Source: Nitrosopumilus oxyclinae (GTDB taxonomy: Archaea > Thermoproteota > Nitrososphaeria > Nitrososphaerales > Nitrosopumilaceae). Taken from it: a stretch of DNA of 64,000 nucleotides. Positions 43,568-51,965 of this stretch are shown piece by piece. Position 1 is the first letter of the stretch, and each line of letters begins with the position of its first letter. The notes under the pieces were generated by a model. It was given only the letters and a program-made list of their open reading frames with translations, did no database searches and had not been told where the DNA came from. The position numbers were made by a program, and so were the translations under genes. The stretch lies in contig NZ_CP026994.1 in assembly GCF_013407165.1 (NCBI RefSeq), positions 896,187 to 960,186 on the forward strand, written 5' to 3'.

Positions 43568-44436
43568 ACAATTCTATCAAAAGGCTTCATTACAGATGGA
43601 ATTTCATCTAAAAGATCCATCGATGTCATGTGTAATCCTAAGCGTTTTTGAGCAGATTTTCCTGCCAATCCATTAATGAATGTAGCAGCTGCTGCAGATT
43701 CCAAAGAATTTCTATTATTTGATAACAATCCTGCCACTAATCCAGATAAAACGTCACCAGTTCCACCAACGGTCATAGCAGGAGTTTTTTTCTCATTAAG
43801 ATAAGTAGTAGTGCCATTAGATACAACATCAGTTGCACCTTTCAGTAAAACAGTAATTCCAAACTCTTTTGCTTTAGATTCTACAAGTTTGATTCTTTCA
43901 TTTTTTGTGTTTGGTGGTACATCTCCAAACAATCTTTTGAATTCTCCTGCATGAGGAGTAACTACAACATTCTTGTTTGCCAGAAATGGTAAAACATCAG
44001 GGATTAATGCACTAGCATCTAGAGATAATCTAACATCCCTATCAAGTAATGACTTTACAAAATGCAACAATGAATTTTTTTCTTGAATTGCCAATCCCAT
44101 TCCAATTGTTGCTGAATGTAAATTACGGGGTAAAGCGCCAATCAGTTTGTTTACTGCACCTAATGTAAGTTTTTGATCAACTAAAGGAATTACAATCAAA
44201 TTTGGAGAAACTGCACGAGTTGGAGTAACGTTAACTTTAGGAACAGATGTGTAAACTAGATCAGTTCCGCATTTCAATGCAGCAAGTGAAGATAATATTG
44301 GCGCGCCATGGTAAATGTAACTTCCACCAACAACTAGAACAATTCCATTGTCACCTTTTCGGGATTTTGATTTTCTGGCAGGAATAAATTTCTTAACCAT
44401 TGCAGCAGTCAGATTCTTCCTCACCATACCATACAC
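43564..44436 (-). CDS. nnrD: ADP- or ATP-dependent NAD(P)H-hydrate dehydratase
   Basis: 290 residues (ATG 44436; a second ATG three codons on). YjeF C-domain pattern: GDNGIVLVVGGSYIYHGAPI, VVTPHAGEFKRLFGDVP and the kinase-like anion hole MTVGGTGDVLSGLVAGLL. It repairs hydrated NAD(P)H. The epimerase domain usually fused at the N-terminus is absent. Operon member with the M20 peptidase and, further upstream, trmI. Confidence 0.92.
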   Translation of the reverse strand: MYGMVRKNLTAAMVKKFIPARKSKSRKGDNGIVLVVGGSYIYHGAPILSSLAALKCGTDLVYTSVPKVNVTPTRAVSPNLIVIPLVDQKLTLGAVNKLIGALPRNLHSATIGMGLAIQEKNSLLHFVKSLLDRDVRLSLDASALIPDVLPFLANKNVVVTPHAGEFKRLFGDVPPNTKNERIKLVESKAKEFGITVLLKGATDVVSNGTTTYLNEKKTPAMTVGGTGDVLSGLVAGLLSNNRNSLESAAAATFINGLAGKSAQKRLGLHMTSMDLLDEIPSVMKPFDRIV

Positions 44437-44483
44437 TCTAAAAAATAGATGAATAAAACTTGTTTTAAAGTATCTAACAATGA

Positions 44484-45407
44484 CTAGGCAGATTTTTTAC
44501 TTGTCCTTTTTGGGGTTTTTCCACTAGTCTTTTTTGCCGGTTTTGTGATAGTTTTTTTAACAATTTTTGGAGCAGTTTTCTTTGAAGAGTCTGAAACTTT
44601 TGCTGCTTCTGCAGATCTTCGAGCCTCTCTACCAAAAAAGGCCTTTCTTGCAAAACAAAGATAAGTTGTATGTCCAATCCCCTGGAAAGAATGTCTGGTT
44701 TTTCCCTCTCTGGCCTCTATATTTCGGATGATATGTTCAGTTGATTCAATGTCAGTGAATTCATTTTCAACTAGTGCCATGGTTAATTTTTCTAATTGAT
44801 TCATAGTAGGACAAATAGCAAACATAGTTCCACTACCCTTCAACATCTGTCTAACTTGAGGAATTACAACCCAAGGATCCCCTAAATCAATAATTGCCAT
44901 ATCCATTTCGTCTAAAGGCATTTTTTTAGCAGTTTTTAGATCAAGATTGTGTTGAGTTACATATTTTGAAACTCCTGCTTTTTTGATATTTTTCTCAGCA
45001 ATTTTCATAAAATTTTCATCGACATCAAATGTGTATACATGACCACGAGGTTTTACAACACTAGCTACAAACGAAGTTAATGAGCCACTGCCTGTTCCAA
45101 TCTCTAAGATTTTTTGTCCATCGCCAATCCCAGCTCTTGCAATAATGTATCCAATATCTTTAGGATACACAATTTGTGTACCATGTTGGATTTTCATTAC
45201 ATAATCATACATTGTTGGCTGCAAAAGATAGACGTACTTGTCCTTGTTTGTCATTAATCTAGAACCATATTCTTTGCCAATTGCATCAGAGTGTTTGATA
45301 ATACCAATGTGAGTGTGGAAGGATTCTTTTTTAGAAATTTTGGTTAACCATTTTTTTGAATTATTGTAGAAGAATAATACTGGAGAATTATTCTTAATTT
45401 TAGCCAT
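44484..45407 (-). CDS. trmI: tRNA (adenine-N1)-methyltransferase TrmI with lysine-rich tail
   Basis: 307 residues. SAM-binding motif I is EIGTGSGSLTSFVASVV, motif for the adenine pocket IDLGDPWVVIPQV. The N-terminal beta domain contains LIRTGDF-like KYVYLLQPTMYDYVMKIQ. The C-terminal 50 residues are Lys/Ser/Thr-rich (KKTAPKIVKKTITKPAKKTS), an unusual tail that may bind RNA. It methylates A57/A58 of tRNA. Same strand as nnrD, 47 bases upstream of it. Confidence 0.92.
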   Translation of the reverse strand: MAKIKNNSPVLFFYNNSKKWLTKISKKESFHTHIGIIKHSDAIGKEYGSRLMTNKDKYVYLLQPTMYDYVMKIQHGTQIVYPKDIGYIIARAGIGDGQKILEIGTGSGSLTSFVASVVKPRGHVYTFDVDENFMKIAEKNIKKAGVSKYVTQHNLDLKTAKKMPLDEMDMAIIDLGDPWVVIPQVRQMLKGSGTMFAICPTMNQLEKLTMALVENEFTDIESTEHIIRNIEAREGKTRHSFQGIGHTTYLCFARKAFFGREARRSAEAAKVSDSSKKTAPKIVKKTITKPAKKTSGKTPKRTSKKSA

Positions 45408-45437
45408 ATATTTTGCCTCAAATTTTTAGATAAGAAT

Positions 45438-45526
45438 CTACTGTTTGACGGACTAAACCAGGGTTTTTTGAATAATCTTGTGCCTATGTTATCTGAAATA
45501 ACATACAGATGGTAATGTATGAAAAT
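45438..45526. repeat. 89-bp repeat, copy 1
   Basis: Matches 47304-47392 at 87 of 89 positions. It contains CTACTGTTTGACGGACTAAA, an internal hairpin (tgttatctgaaataaca) and ends ATGGTAATGTATGAAAAT, which in this copy is the first part of the secreted-protein ORF. It therefore includes promoter or leader sequence. Confidence 0.97.
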
Positions 45527-46912
45527 ATGCAAATTTTGATTATGAAATTGGTTTGGATGGTGATGCCCTTACTCTTGTTGTTCAGTTTCATTCCTTCTTC
45601 ATTTGCAGAACCGGAAAATTTGGAACAAATGATGAATTCTGAACAAATTAGTTCTATACAGAATTGTAAAATTGGAATTTATGAAGGACCTTTTTCAAAC
45701 GGTAGATATTATCTGAATCTTATTCAAAAAAATGAAGACTCTTGCAATCTTGATGGGTTTTCAAAAATTAATGATATTCGTAGATCCTTTGATTGCCAGT
45801 TACCCTTTGATTATTTGATAACTTTTGAAGGTTGGAATGATAATGCCATGTGGCCAGAATTTCCAAAACTAGTTCCATTTGCAGATAATTGTCAAGTTTC
45901 TGAAAAAGATGAATCTTTATTTTCAAATTATGCTTTTTCTCAAATGAGTGATGAAGAATTAATTGATCTCTTTCAAGAAATTTTAAACATAAAAACAAGA
46001 GAAGATTTTTTCACAATATTCTCTTCTGATGTTGAAATTGAACATCTAGGTAGTGAAATGACTACAACATTATTACGAATTGAAGATAAATTAAGTCAGC
46101 GAGGTTGGGAACTTTCTTCATATGCAGCTATTCATGAGGATGGTTCAATGATCCCTTATCTGAATATTTTAGAACCTGAAGAATTTCATCGAAAGGTGTT
46201 TAGAAGTATCGACATGGAATTATTTTCTGTGGATGTGAAAGAATTGGTAAATGAATACAATGCATTAGTTGATAAATTTGATAAACAGGGAAGCAATCCG
46301 GAACTATTAGATATATCTCAAGAATTAATTGATGATATTAATTCTGATCTGTATCAATTTGAAAATATTGTAGTTGTATTACAATATCGCGGGTATGATG
46401 GAACGACTGATGTGGAGTTTATAGATGGTTTGCCTTTTGCCACTGTATCTTTTTTTGATAAATATTCTATTGAACCTTTATTCAAAAGACAAATTCCTCA
46501 AGGGGCTGTCAATATTTTTGGCACCATGGGATTATTCAAAGAATTAGACTCTGAAGGAATTCCTCTTTCTTATGAAGAACAAGTAATCATGTTAAATTCA
46601 TCTTCTGCATTAATTGGCACGATATCTTCTTTTAATCACTCTACAGATCCTGATAATGAAATCTCTTTAGGAATGATTTTATCTGCAATAGGAGCATATC
46701 ACCCGAGTGTGGATAATCTAAAAAGTTCAGAGTCTGAATTATTATCGTCAAAAGAAATCCCTAGTTTGAAAATTCAAGAAGAATCAGGCATAGCTCCATT
46801 AGACATTGTTTGTAGACAAGGTTTCCAAAAAATTTTCAAAGTAGATAAATCTCCAGCTTGTGTAAAACCATCAACAATTGAAAAATTAATTGCACGTGGT
46901 TGGGCTTACTAA
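45509..46912 (+). CDS. Secreted protein of unknown function (467 aa)
   Basis: A signal peptide is visible about residues 12-33 (LVWMVMPLLLLFSFIPSSFA). The first in-frame ATG at 45509 lies in the 89-bp repeat; later ATGs at 45527 and 45542 are also possible. The mature protein has Cys pairs at SIQNCKIG, EDSCNLDG and FDCQLPF, and a C-terminal IVCRQGFQKIFKVDKSPACV with KPSTIEKLIARGWAY, which recurs in thaumarchaeal secreted proteins. Codons end in T more often (TCT, CCT, ACT) than in neighbours, suggesting recent acquisition. Confidence 0.75.
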   Translation: MVMYENMQILIMKLVWMVMPLLLLFSFIPSSFAEPENLEQMMNSEQISSIQNCKIGIYEGPFSNGRYYLNLIQKNEDSCNLDGFSKINDIRRSFDCQLPFDYLITFEGWNDNAMWPEFPKLVPFADNCQVSEKDESLFSNYAFSQMSDEELIDLFQEILNIKTREDFFTIFSSDVEIEHLGSEMTTTLLRIEDKLSQRGWELSSYAAIHEDGSMIPYLNILEPEEFHRKVFRSIDMELFSVDVKELVNEYNALVDKFDKQGSNPELLDISQELIDDINSDLYQFENIVVVLQYRGYDGTTDVEFIDGLPFATVSFFDKYSIEPLFKRQIPQGAVNIFGTMGLFKELDSEGIPLSYEEQVIMLNSSSALIGTISSFNHSTDPDNEISLGMILSAIGAYHPSVDNLKSSESELLSSKEIPSLKIQEESGIAPLDIVCRQGFQKIFKVDKSPACVKPSTIEKLIARGWAY

Positions 46913-46925
46913 ACAGAATTGAATT

Positions 46926-46961
46926 ATTAGTTAAAATCAATTATCCAACCTACTGTTTGAC
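46926..46961. repeat. 36-bp repeat family, copy A
   Basis: ATTAGTTAAAATCAATTATC followed by CAACCTACTGTTTGAC. Matches 47280-47315 with three mismatches and 48320-48355 less closely. It has no clear coding role. Confidence 0.9.
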
Positions 46962-47012
46962 CACAGCAAATCATGTGGCTAAAGTGTGAATAGGTTTAGA
47001 ATCCAATTCATT

Positions 47013-47231
47013 TCACGATTTATCTTTTAATGAGTAATTTTGATTTTTTTTCCAAAAATGCTTTTTATTGAATTTTGGACATTCACAAAATCTACAATTA
47101 ATCCTATTTTCTACAAACTCATGACTGAATCTTGAATAGATTGTTTTTTTGATAGGTCCATGATGATGCCCGTTGAGAAAATGTCCACAAACACATTTGG
47201 ACCCATAGGAATCTTCTGATTTTTCAAACAT
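47013..47231 (-). CDS. Small CGH-type zinc protein (72 aa)
   Basis: KCVCGHFLNGHHHGPIKKTI is followed by NCRFCECPKFNKKHF. The CxCGHxxxxH...CxxCxCxKF layout resembles the protein at 30.1 kb, so they are paralogues of one zinc family. Function unknown. Confidence 0.6.
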   Translation of the reverse strand: MFEKSEDSYGSKCVCGHFLNGHHHGPIKKTIYSRFSHEFVENRINCRFCECPKFNKKHFWKKNQNYSLKDKS

Positions 47232-47279
47232 AGTATATCGATATTTTTATTCTCCCAACTAGCATATGATAAACAATCC

Positions 47280-47315
47280 ATTAGTCAAACCCAATTATCC
47301 AACCTACTGTTTGAC
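47280..47315. repeat. 36-bp repeat family, copy B
   Basis: ATTAGTCAAACCCAATTATC then CAACCTACTGTTTGAC. Overlaps the left end of the second 89-bp repeat copy. Confidence 0.9.
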
Positions 47316-47392
47316 GGACTAAATCAGGGCTTTTTGAATAATCTTGTGCCTATGTTATCTGAAATAACATACAGATGGTAATGTATGAAAAT
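47304..47392. repeat. 89-bp repeat, copy 2
   Basis: Same as copy 1 except two mismatches. Here the ATGGTAATGTATGAAAAT end runs into a stop (CATAAGTGA), so only the leader part has been duplicated, not the downstream gene. Confidence 0.97.
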
Positions 47393-47397
47393 CATAA

Positions 47398-47691
47398 GTG
47401 AATTATATGAAAAATGAACCTGTAGACATTAAGAAACAAACACAATATGTCTACATTCCAGGTCTGGATCTTTATGCTGCAAACAAAGTAGGAAAATTGA
47501 CTCCATATGTTATGATTGTGCTTGGCATTGGACTCCCTGTATTTGGTGTTATGATGTATTTTTTCCCCATGTCTTTAATGCATGTTGTAATACCTGAACT
47601 TGCAATATTACCTGTTGCAATGTATTTTATAAAAAAATGGTCAAAAGAATGGAATGAACAATTCACAAAAAACCATACAGGATCTGTCTAA
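47398..47691 (+). CDS. Two-pass membrane protein (97 aa)
   Basis: TMs at about 35-55 and 61-80; N-terminal part MNYMKNEPVDIKKQTQYVYI is cytoplasmic-like. It overlaps the next gene by one base (TAATG) and the pair probably makes a complex. Start is TTG- or GTG-like at 47398. Confidence 0.65.
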   Translation: MNYMKNEPVDIKKQTQYVYIPGLDLYAANKVGKLTPYVMIVLGIGLPVFGVMMYFFPMSLMHVVIPELAILPVAMYFIKKWSKEWNEQFTKNHTGSV

Positions 47692-48023
47692 TGTCATTTA
47701 GAACAATTTTAGAATCTCTCAGATTACACTATCTAGTTTGGTGGGTGCCAATACATGCAGAAGAACATGAAAAGGGAATTACCATAAGTGCAGGTTTAGC
47801 TTTATCTGGGGTGATATTATTTTATATTCCTGCACTTATTCTATTTTTCTCATCTGAAATCATTGGCGGTATTAAAAACTCTGTTTTACCAGATTGGGTT
47901 TTATCCATACTGACCATAATGTTATTTTTATCTTTTCCAATGACGATAATTGGATACTTACTATATCGTGATGCACTAGGTCATCATAATTCAAATGATT
48001 TTAGAGACAAAAACAAAGAATAA
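47691..48023 (+). CDS. Membrane protein (110 aa)
   Basis: Starts MSFRTILESLRLHYLVWWVP; hydrophobic segments at about 31-52 and 70-92. The C-terminus is polar (HHNSNDFRDKNKE). Coupled to the preceding membrane protein by TAATG. No family recognised. Confidence 0.62.
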   Translation: MSFRTILESLRLHYLVWWVPIHAEEHEKGITISAGLALSGVILFYIPALILFFSSEIIGGIKNSVLPDWVLSILTIMLFLSFPMTIIGYLLYRDALGHHNSNDFRDKNKE

Positions 48024-48426
48024 TCATTCTGTTCAAACCTTCTACAATTTGGCATTGCAGTGTTCTAAACTCTTTTGAGAAATAAACAATATGCTTAATT
48101 TTTTAAATTTTAATTCCTACCATTCTTGGTCGGGGTTCTCTAATTGGTCCCATTTGTTTTGAATTATTTTGAAAATATTTCTTTTATTTTTTAATTGAAT
48201 CATAAATCCATTATGCAAAATTTGTATTTAACCACGACGTAGAAATTATACATAAAAAAATTTCCTCAGATTCCAAACTCTTTTGAGAATAGACTACAGT
48301 AGAGCATCATAAACCATCCATTAGTTAAAACAGATTATCCAACCTACTGGTTTTTCTAGACTTTTTACCCATATTGAATATACTGAATTTCAATAAGCTT
48401 AAGTTTGGAATTCCCATAGGGGAATT
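48024..48426. other. Intergenic region with repeat fragments
   Basis: About 400 AT-rich bases without a supported gene. The string aaactcttttgagaa occurs at 48067 and again near 48288, and the third 36-bp repeat copy lies at 48320-48355. Confidence 0.6.
48320..48355. repeat. 36-bp repeat family, copy C
   Basis: ATTAGTTAAAACAGATTATC followed by CAACCTACTGGTTTTT. The left part agrees with copies A and B; the right end diverges. Confidence 0.8.
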
Positions 48427-48534
48427 GTGAGTGTTAGAACAAGTGTATTTTCAACAAAGGAACTGGCAATAATTATCGGAATTTCAGTTATCGCATCATC
48501 AATACTGTATATCATCTATGTCACAGGCAAATGA
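48427..48534 (+). CDS. Single-pass membrane microprotein (35 aa)
   Basis: GTG start; VSVRTSVFSTKELAIIIGIS then VIASSILYIIYVTGK. One transmembrane helix of about 20 residues after a short polar N-terminus. Function unknown. Confidence 0.38.
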   Translation: MSVRTSVFSTKELAIIIGISVIASSILYIIYVTGK

Positions 48535-48564
48535 GTAGAATCTATAAACCCATTTTGTTGTCAA

Positions 48565-48759
48565 TTATCCAGAATTAATGAATACAGTGGAGTTTGTCAC
48601 TGTTATCATTTCTGCCATTTTAATTGAAATATTCTCTTTTTTTGAAATTTTCAAAATTTCATCATGGTGTTCTTTATTCAAATGTTTTAGAAATTCACCT
48701 TCATCAACATTATTGCATTTGTAACTACATGACGAAAAAATACAGTTAAAATTCAACAA
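48565..48759 (-). CDS. C2H2-like zinc-finger protein (64 aa)
   Basis: MLNFNCIFSSCSYKCNNVDE followed by GEFLKHLNKEHHDEIL gives Cys-x4-Cys or Cys-x3-Cys then His-x4-His, a variant finger. The C-terminal half is unremarkable. Might bind DNA. Confidence 0.5.
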   Translation of the reverse strand: MLNFNCIFSSCSYKCNNVDEGEFLKHLNKEHHDEILKISKKENISIKMAEMITVTNSTVFINSG

Positions 48760-48824
48760 CAGTACTCCCCAGTTCTACTAAAAAAATCAATACGCTTAAA
48801 ATTCATAATTATTTGAGAAAAGTT

Positions 48825-49022
48825 ATGGAAGGTGCAGAAATTGCCAAGCGTGACCATCAGAGAAATAAATCTGAAATTGTAAAACTAGTCAAAGAGATGC
48901 TAGGTCTGGATAAATGGGGAGATGAAGAATACAAGAAAAAACTACAAGAATTAGTTACAAAAGATGAAGAATTAGTTCAAGAAGTCATTAGAAAAATAAA
49001 GTTAGAAAAAGGCATAGAGTAA
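48825..49022 (+). CDS. Small charged helical protein (65 aa)
   Basis: From the ATG at 48825: MEGAEIAKRDHQRNKSEIVK then EYKKKLQELVTKDEELVQEV. Helical throughout, with no cysteines. Function unknown. Confidence 0.5.
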   Translation: MEGAEIAKRDHQRNKSEIVKLVKEMLGLDKWGDEEYKKKLQELVTKDEELVQEVIRKIKLEKGIE

Positions 49023-49073
49023 CACCTGCAATCATTCCAATAACCTTAAGTTCACAAATAATTCAAAAAAGTT

Positions 49074-49301
49074 GTGAAAGAGATTTTTGTATATTGCAAA
49101 ACATGTAAGAAGAAAGTCAAAGCCGTGATTTTAACAAAACATGACAAGGAATATGATGAATCAACTAGCAGTTACAAACGATATGGGATGGTTAGAATAT
49201 TACAACATACTATTGGATTTAGAAAAAACTGCGAAGATACATCTCAAATAAAAGCAATTGTAGAATCAGATTCTAAAGACAGTAATGGTGTAATGACCTA
49301 G
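49074..49301 (+). CDS. Hypothetical small protein (75 aa)
   Basis: GTG start, MKEIFVYCKTCKKKVKAVIL with one CxxC pair only, then a beta-like STSSYKRYGMVRILQHTIGF. The single CxxC is unlikely to form a full zinc site by itself. Function unknown. Confidence 0.5.
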   Translation: MKEIFVYCKTCKKKVKAVILTKHDKEYDESTSSYKRYGMVRILQHTIGFRKNCEDTSQIKAIVESDSKDSNGVMT

Positions 49302-49559
49302 ATGAGAAAAACTTACGTTGCATCGTAATTCAAAGTGTTATTTACCTCAAAAATTAAAGTCATGTGCTGATGATTATTACAACGGGTTCTATCTGATTTC
49401 CTCAAATTTGATGAATATTGCCGAATAATGAAGCTATTTCTTGCATATGGAGATAAGACAAGTCTCAAACAATTGCGCATGATTTTTGTGATCGGGCGTT
49501 TAGAAATTTAACCTAAAAGTAATTATTTTTGATTCTGGTTTTTTAACAAAAACATAGAC

Positions 49560-49675
49560 GTAAGAGGTTCATTGAGTCAGAGACATCTCGCGGTGTTAGC
49601 TGGAAGAGCCCAATGCTCACATAAACTAGTTAATACATTTCAGAGTCTCCATAGTAAAGGAGACTGACTTTTTTT
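49560..49675 (+). ncRNA. Putative structured small RNA ending in a terminator-like hairpin
   Basis: Within a 440-base gene-free region. The 3' end holds AGTCTCC (49644-49650) pairing with GGAGACT (49659-49665), followed by a T run. GTCAG at about 49576 can pair with CTGAC at 49664-49668 and GAGC/GCTC form a hairpin near 49605-49617. A TATA-like ttttttaac lies about 20 bases before the element. The class is unknown. Confidence 0.4.
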
Positions 49676-49743
49676 CCAGAATGGAAACAAAAAATCATCT
49701 AGTTCAAACAGTATTTTAAGACCAAACAAGACAATATATCAAA

Positions 49744-50064
49744 TTGACCGAAATTCAACTAGCCGGATCAGGTGGATGGATTAATGCAGATCTTACTGAT
49801 GAGCAAGTAACAAAATCAAAACTTGTTCCAAATATAGACAAGCATTTTTTAGCATCACTTGAAAAATTAGATACTGCAAAAATGTCAAAACACTTTTGCA
49901 AACAATGTAATTCAGAGTTTAATGGACCAACTCAAATACAAATTGAGGAACAGCCAAACGAAGCAGTTGCAGATGGATTAACTTTGATAGAAAGAGGACA
50001 ATACACATGTCACAAGTGTAACTCTATTATCGGAGAATACAGAGTATTTCAGAAATCTGAATAA
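49744..50064 (+). CDS. Hypothetical zinc-binding protein (106 aa)
   Basis: TTG start. Central CKQCNSEFNGPTQIQIEEQP and CHKCNSIIGEYRVF form two CxxC pairs about 40 residues apart, so a split zinc ribbon. The N-terminal 45 residues are acidic. Function unknown. Confidence 0.62.
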   Translation: MTEIQLAGSGGWINADLTDEQVTKSKLVPNIDKHFLASLEKLDTAKMSKHFCKQCNSEFNGPTQIQIEEQPNEAVADGLTLIERGQYTCHKCNSIIGEYRVFQKSE

Positions 50065-50153
50065 CCCATACTAAATTATTCTGAACTTTATTATTTTCAT
50101 CTCCAGCCTAAATAATGCGCATTAATTAAATACGGCAATTCTATACTAACATC

Positions 50154-50291
50154 ATGTCAAATCAAAAATGTGTATCATGTGGAATTGGTTTCTTCTCCCC
50201 AACAGGAGCAGAGAAATGTTCCAAATGTGCAGGTAAAGAATCAGAAGGCCATGGCGGACATGACTCTTGTGGTTGTGGACACAGCCATTAA
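50154..50291 (+). CDS. Zinc-ribbon microprotein with His-rich tail (45 aa)
   Basis: MSNQKCVSCGIGFFSPTGAE then KCSKCAGKESEG, followed by GHGGHDSCGCGHSH. CVSC and CSKC form a ribbon and the tail CGCGHSH can bind more metal. Possible metal carrier; unproven. Confidence 0.6.
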   Translation: MSNQKCVSCGIGFFSPTGAEKCSKCAGKESEGHGGHDSCGCGHSH

Positions 50292-50340
50292 TTCTTTTTT
50301 TCTATAACATGGATATATCAGATAAGGAATAACCAGACTC

Positions 50341-50853
50341 ATGGCAAAAACACCTCAAGAAATGAAAAATTTGGTTGAAGAATTTATCAAAGTTACAAAA
50401 ATCAATTATGAAGATCAAACTGAAAAAATCAAAGAGAAGAGCAAGATCATAGATTGGCAGTTTCATGTAGGTAGCAATGTCATTGTCAGCAAAAATGCAA
50501 ACCGGGAAGACAGAGTTCACATCAATGTAAACATGAGATTCCCATCCCAAGATTCAAAATTACTAGTTATGAAAAACCCATCATTTTCTAAAGCAATTAT
50601 GGAAATAAGTGAGATTTGTACAACATGTGGTGTTGGGCATCAATGGATTAAGGCGGGAGAGGATATTGCAGGATTAGCCATATTTTCCCATGTAGATGAG
50701 CAATCACTAGACAGGATCTCATTTCATAGTGCATGGGATAATGTGGCAAGAGTGTCAGGGCATGTTCAAAAAATTCTTCGCTCAAATTTAAGTGGATTTT
50801 CAGCTCAAAACAACACTACTGATGCAACAATTGACAAATCAATGTACGGGTAA
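50341..50853 (+). CDS. Hypothetical protein (170 aa), possibly DUF2299-like
   Basis: Starts MAKTPQEMKNLVEEFIKVTK. The middle has WQFHVGSNVIVSKNANREDR and VHINVNMRFPSQDSKLLVMK, resembling the small archaeal DUF2299 domain, and CTTCGVGHQW may hold a metal. The match is weak. Function unknown. Confidence 0.55.
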   Translation: MAKTPQEMKNLVEEFIKVTKINYEDQTEKIKEKSKIIDWQFHVGSNVIVSKNANREDRVHINVNMRFPSQDSKLLVMKNPSFSKAIMEISEICTTCGVGHQWIKAGEDIAGLAIFSHVDEQSLDRISFHSAWDNVARVSGHVQKILRSNLSGFSAQNNTTDATIDKSMYG

Positions 50854-50898
50854 GAGAACCGAAATGAACATACACTAGTAAAATGGAGCAAAAATGAA

Positions 50899-51198
50899 AT
50901 GATTTCCTTCGAACACAGAGTATTAAGTGAATATAGAATTAAAATAGCAAAAATTGAGACACTTGCAAAATCCATTTTATCCCACAAGGATCCTAAAAGT
51001 GATGAATCTAAAGGTGCATCAGAATTTCTAGATGTTTTAATTAATGAGACAGATAAATTTTATGAAAATAATAGTACTGTACTATCAAACAATGGTAAAA
51101 GACCACATGCACGCTCTCGTCTTGCAGAAACTAAAGAGTGGAACGAGAATGTCGAGAAATATTATGAGAAGAACCCTAGACGAAAACCAAGGAAATAG
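50899..51198 (+). CDS. Hypothetical helical protein with basic tail (99 aa)
   Basis: MISFEHRVLSEYRIKIAKIE and a long charged helix, ending KYYEKNPRRKPRK. The basic C-terminus may bind nucleic acid. It converges with the response-regulator gene, with only one base between. Confidence 0.55.
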   Translation: MISFEHRVLSEYRIKIAKIETLAKSILSHKDPKSDESKGASEFLDVLINETDKFYENNSTVLSNNGKRPHARSRLAETKEWNENVEKYYEKNPRRKPRK

Positions 51199-51199
51199 A

Positions 51200-51793
51200 T
51201 TAAACCTGTTGAGATAATTTTTGAATATGAGTAAGGTCGTTTTCGGCTGCCAAGATTAATGCTTTTTGCATTTCCTGTTTATATGCTTCAAGATTATTCT
51301 CATCATTTTTAAGAATTTTACTTTCTTGTAATACAGGCAAGTCTTTGAAATTTTTGTATTGATCATGCGTCATTACACAAGTGTATGAATTTGGATCATC
51401 TTTGAATGAATATTGAATTTTAAACGGCATTGTGGTGTGTGTCTCCTCCAATATCGTTTCAACCAAAGTATTTACGTCGACTGGTTTGAAAATGATTTTG
51501 TTAGGCTCCAAAGCATCTACCCCATCACTCATTGACGGAGAAGCCCCTCCAGTAACAATTAGTACAACACTTTTTGGATCTATTTTTCTGAGTTCTTTTA
51601 ATGCATACAGCCCATCATATTTTGGCATCATCAAATCAAGTAAAACCGCATCAGGATGTAGTTTGTCGTATAATTCCACACATTCTAATCCATTGTAGCC
51701 TTTACCAACTACATTAATTCCATATATCTCTAAAAGTTCAGACATTGAATATACAATATCCTCATTATCATCAATTACAATTACAGATGTCAT
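51200..51793 (-). CDS. Response regulator with unusual C-terminal extension
   Basis: 197 residues. Receiver domain 1-120: acidic pair in VIVIDDNEDIVYSM, phospho-acceptor Asp in DAVLLDLMMPKYDGL, Thr/Ser in LIVTGGAS and Lys in IIFKPVD. The C-terminal 70 residues (TMPFKIQYSFKDDPNSYTCV, then LEAYKQEMQKALILAAENDL) contain no recognised HTH or enzyme domain. Output is unknown. A partner kinase may be the one at 4.2 kb, but they are 46 kb apart. Confidence 0.88.
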   Translation of the reverse strand: MTSVIVIDDNEDIVYSMSELLEIYGINVVGKGYNGLECVELYDKLHPDAVLLDLMMPKYDGLYALKELRKIDPKSVVLIVTGGASPSMSDGVDALEPNKIIFKPVDVNTLVETILEETHTTMPFKIQYSFKDDPNSYTCVMTHDQYKNFKDLPVLQESKILKNDENNLEAYKQEMQKALILAAENDLTHIQKLSQQV

Positions 51794-51965
51794 TTTGATC
51801 CCATGCCCATCCCTAATTTTGATCGATTATGAAATTAACAGGTGTCTGTTTGATAAAGAAATAACACAATAATAACAATAGATTAGGTACATGTATTTAA
51901 AATAATATTTTCATACTTTTTACGAAAATATGAAGTTTGTTTAAACATCCAATATGTGGTTGATT

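Noticed and set aside
49428-49511. 27-codon ORF starting MKLFLAYGDKTS
   Set aside because: Too short, no motif and within a region that looks more like RNA.
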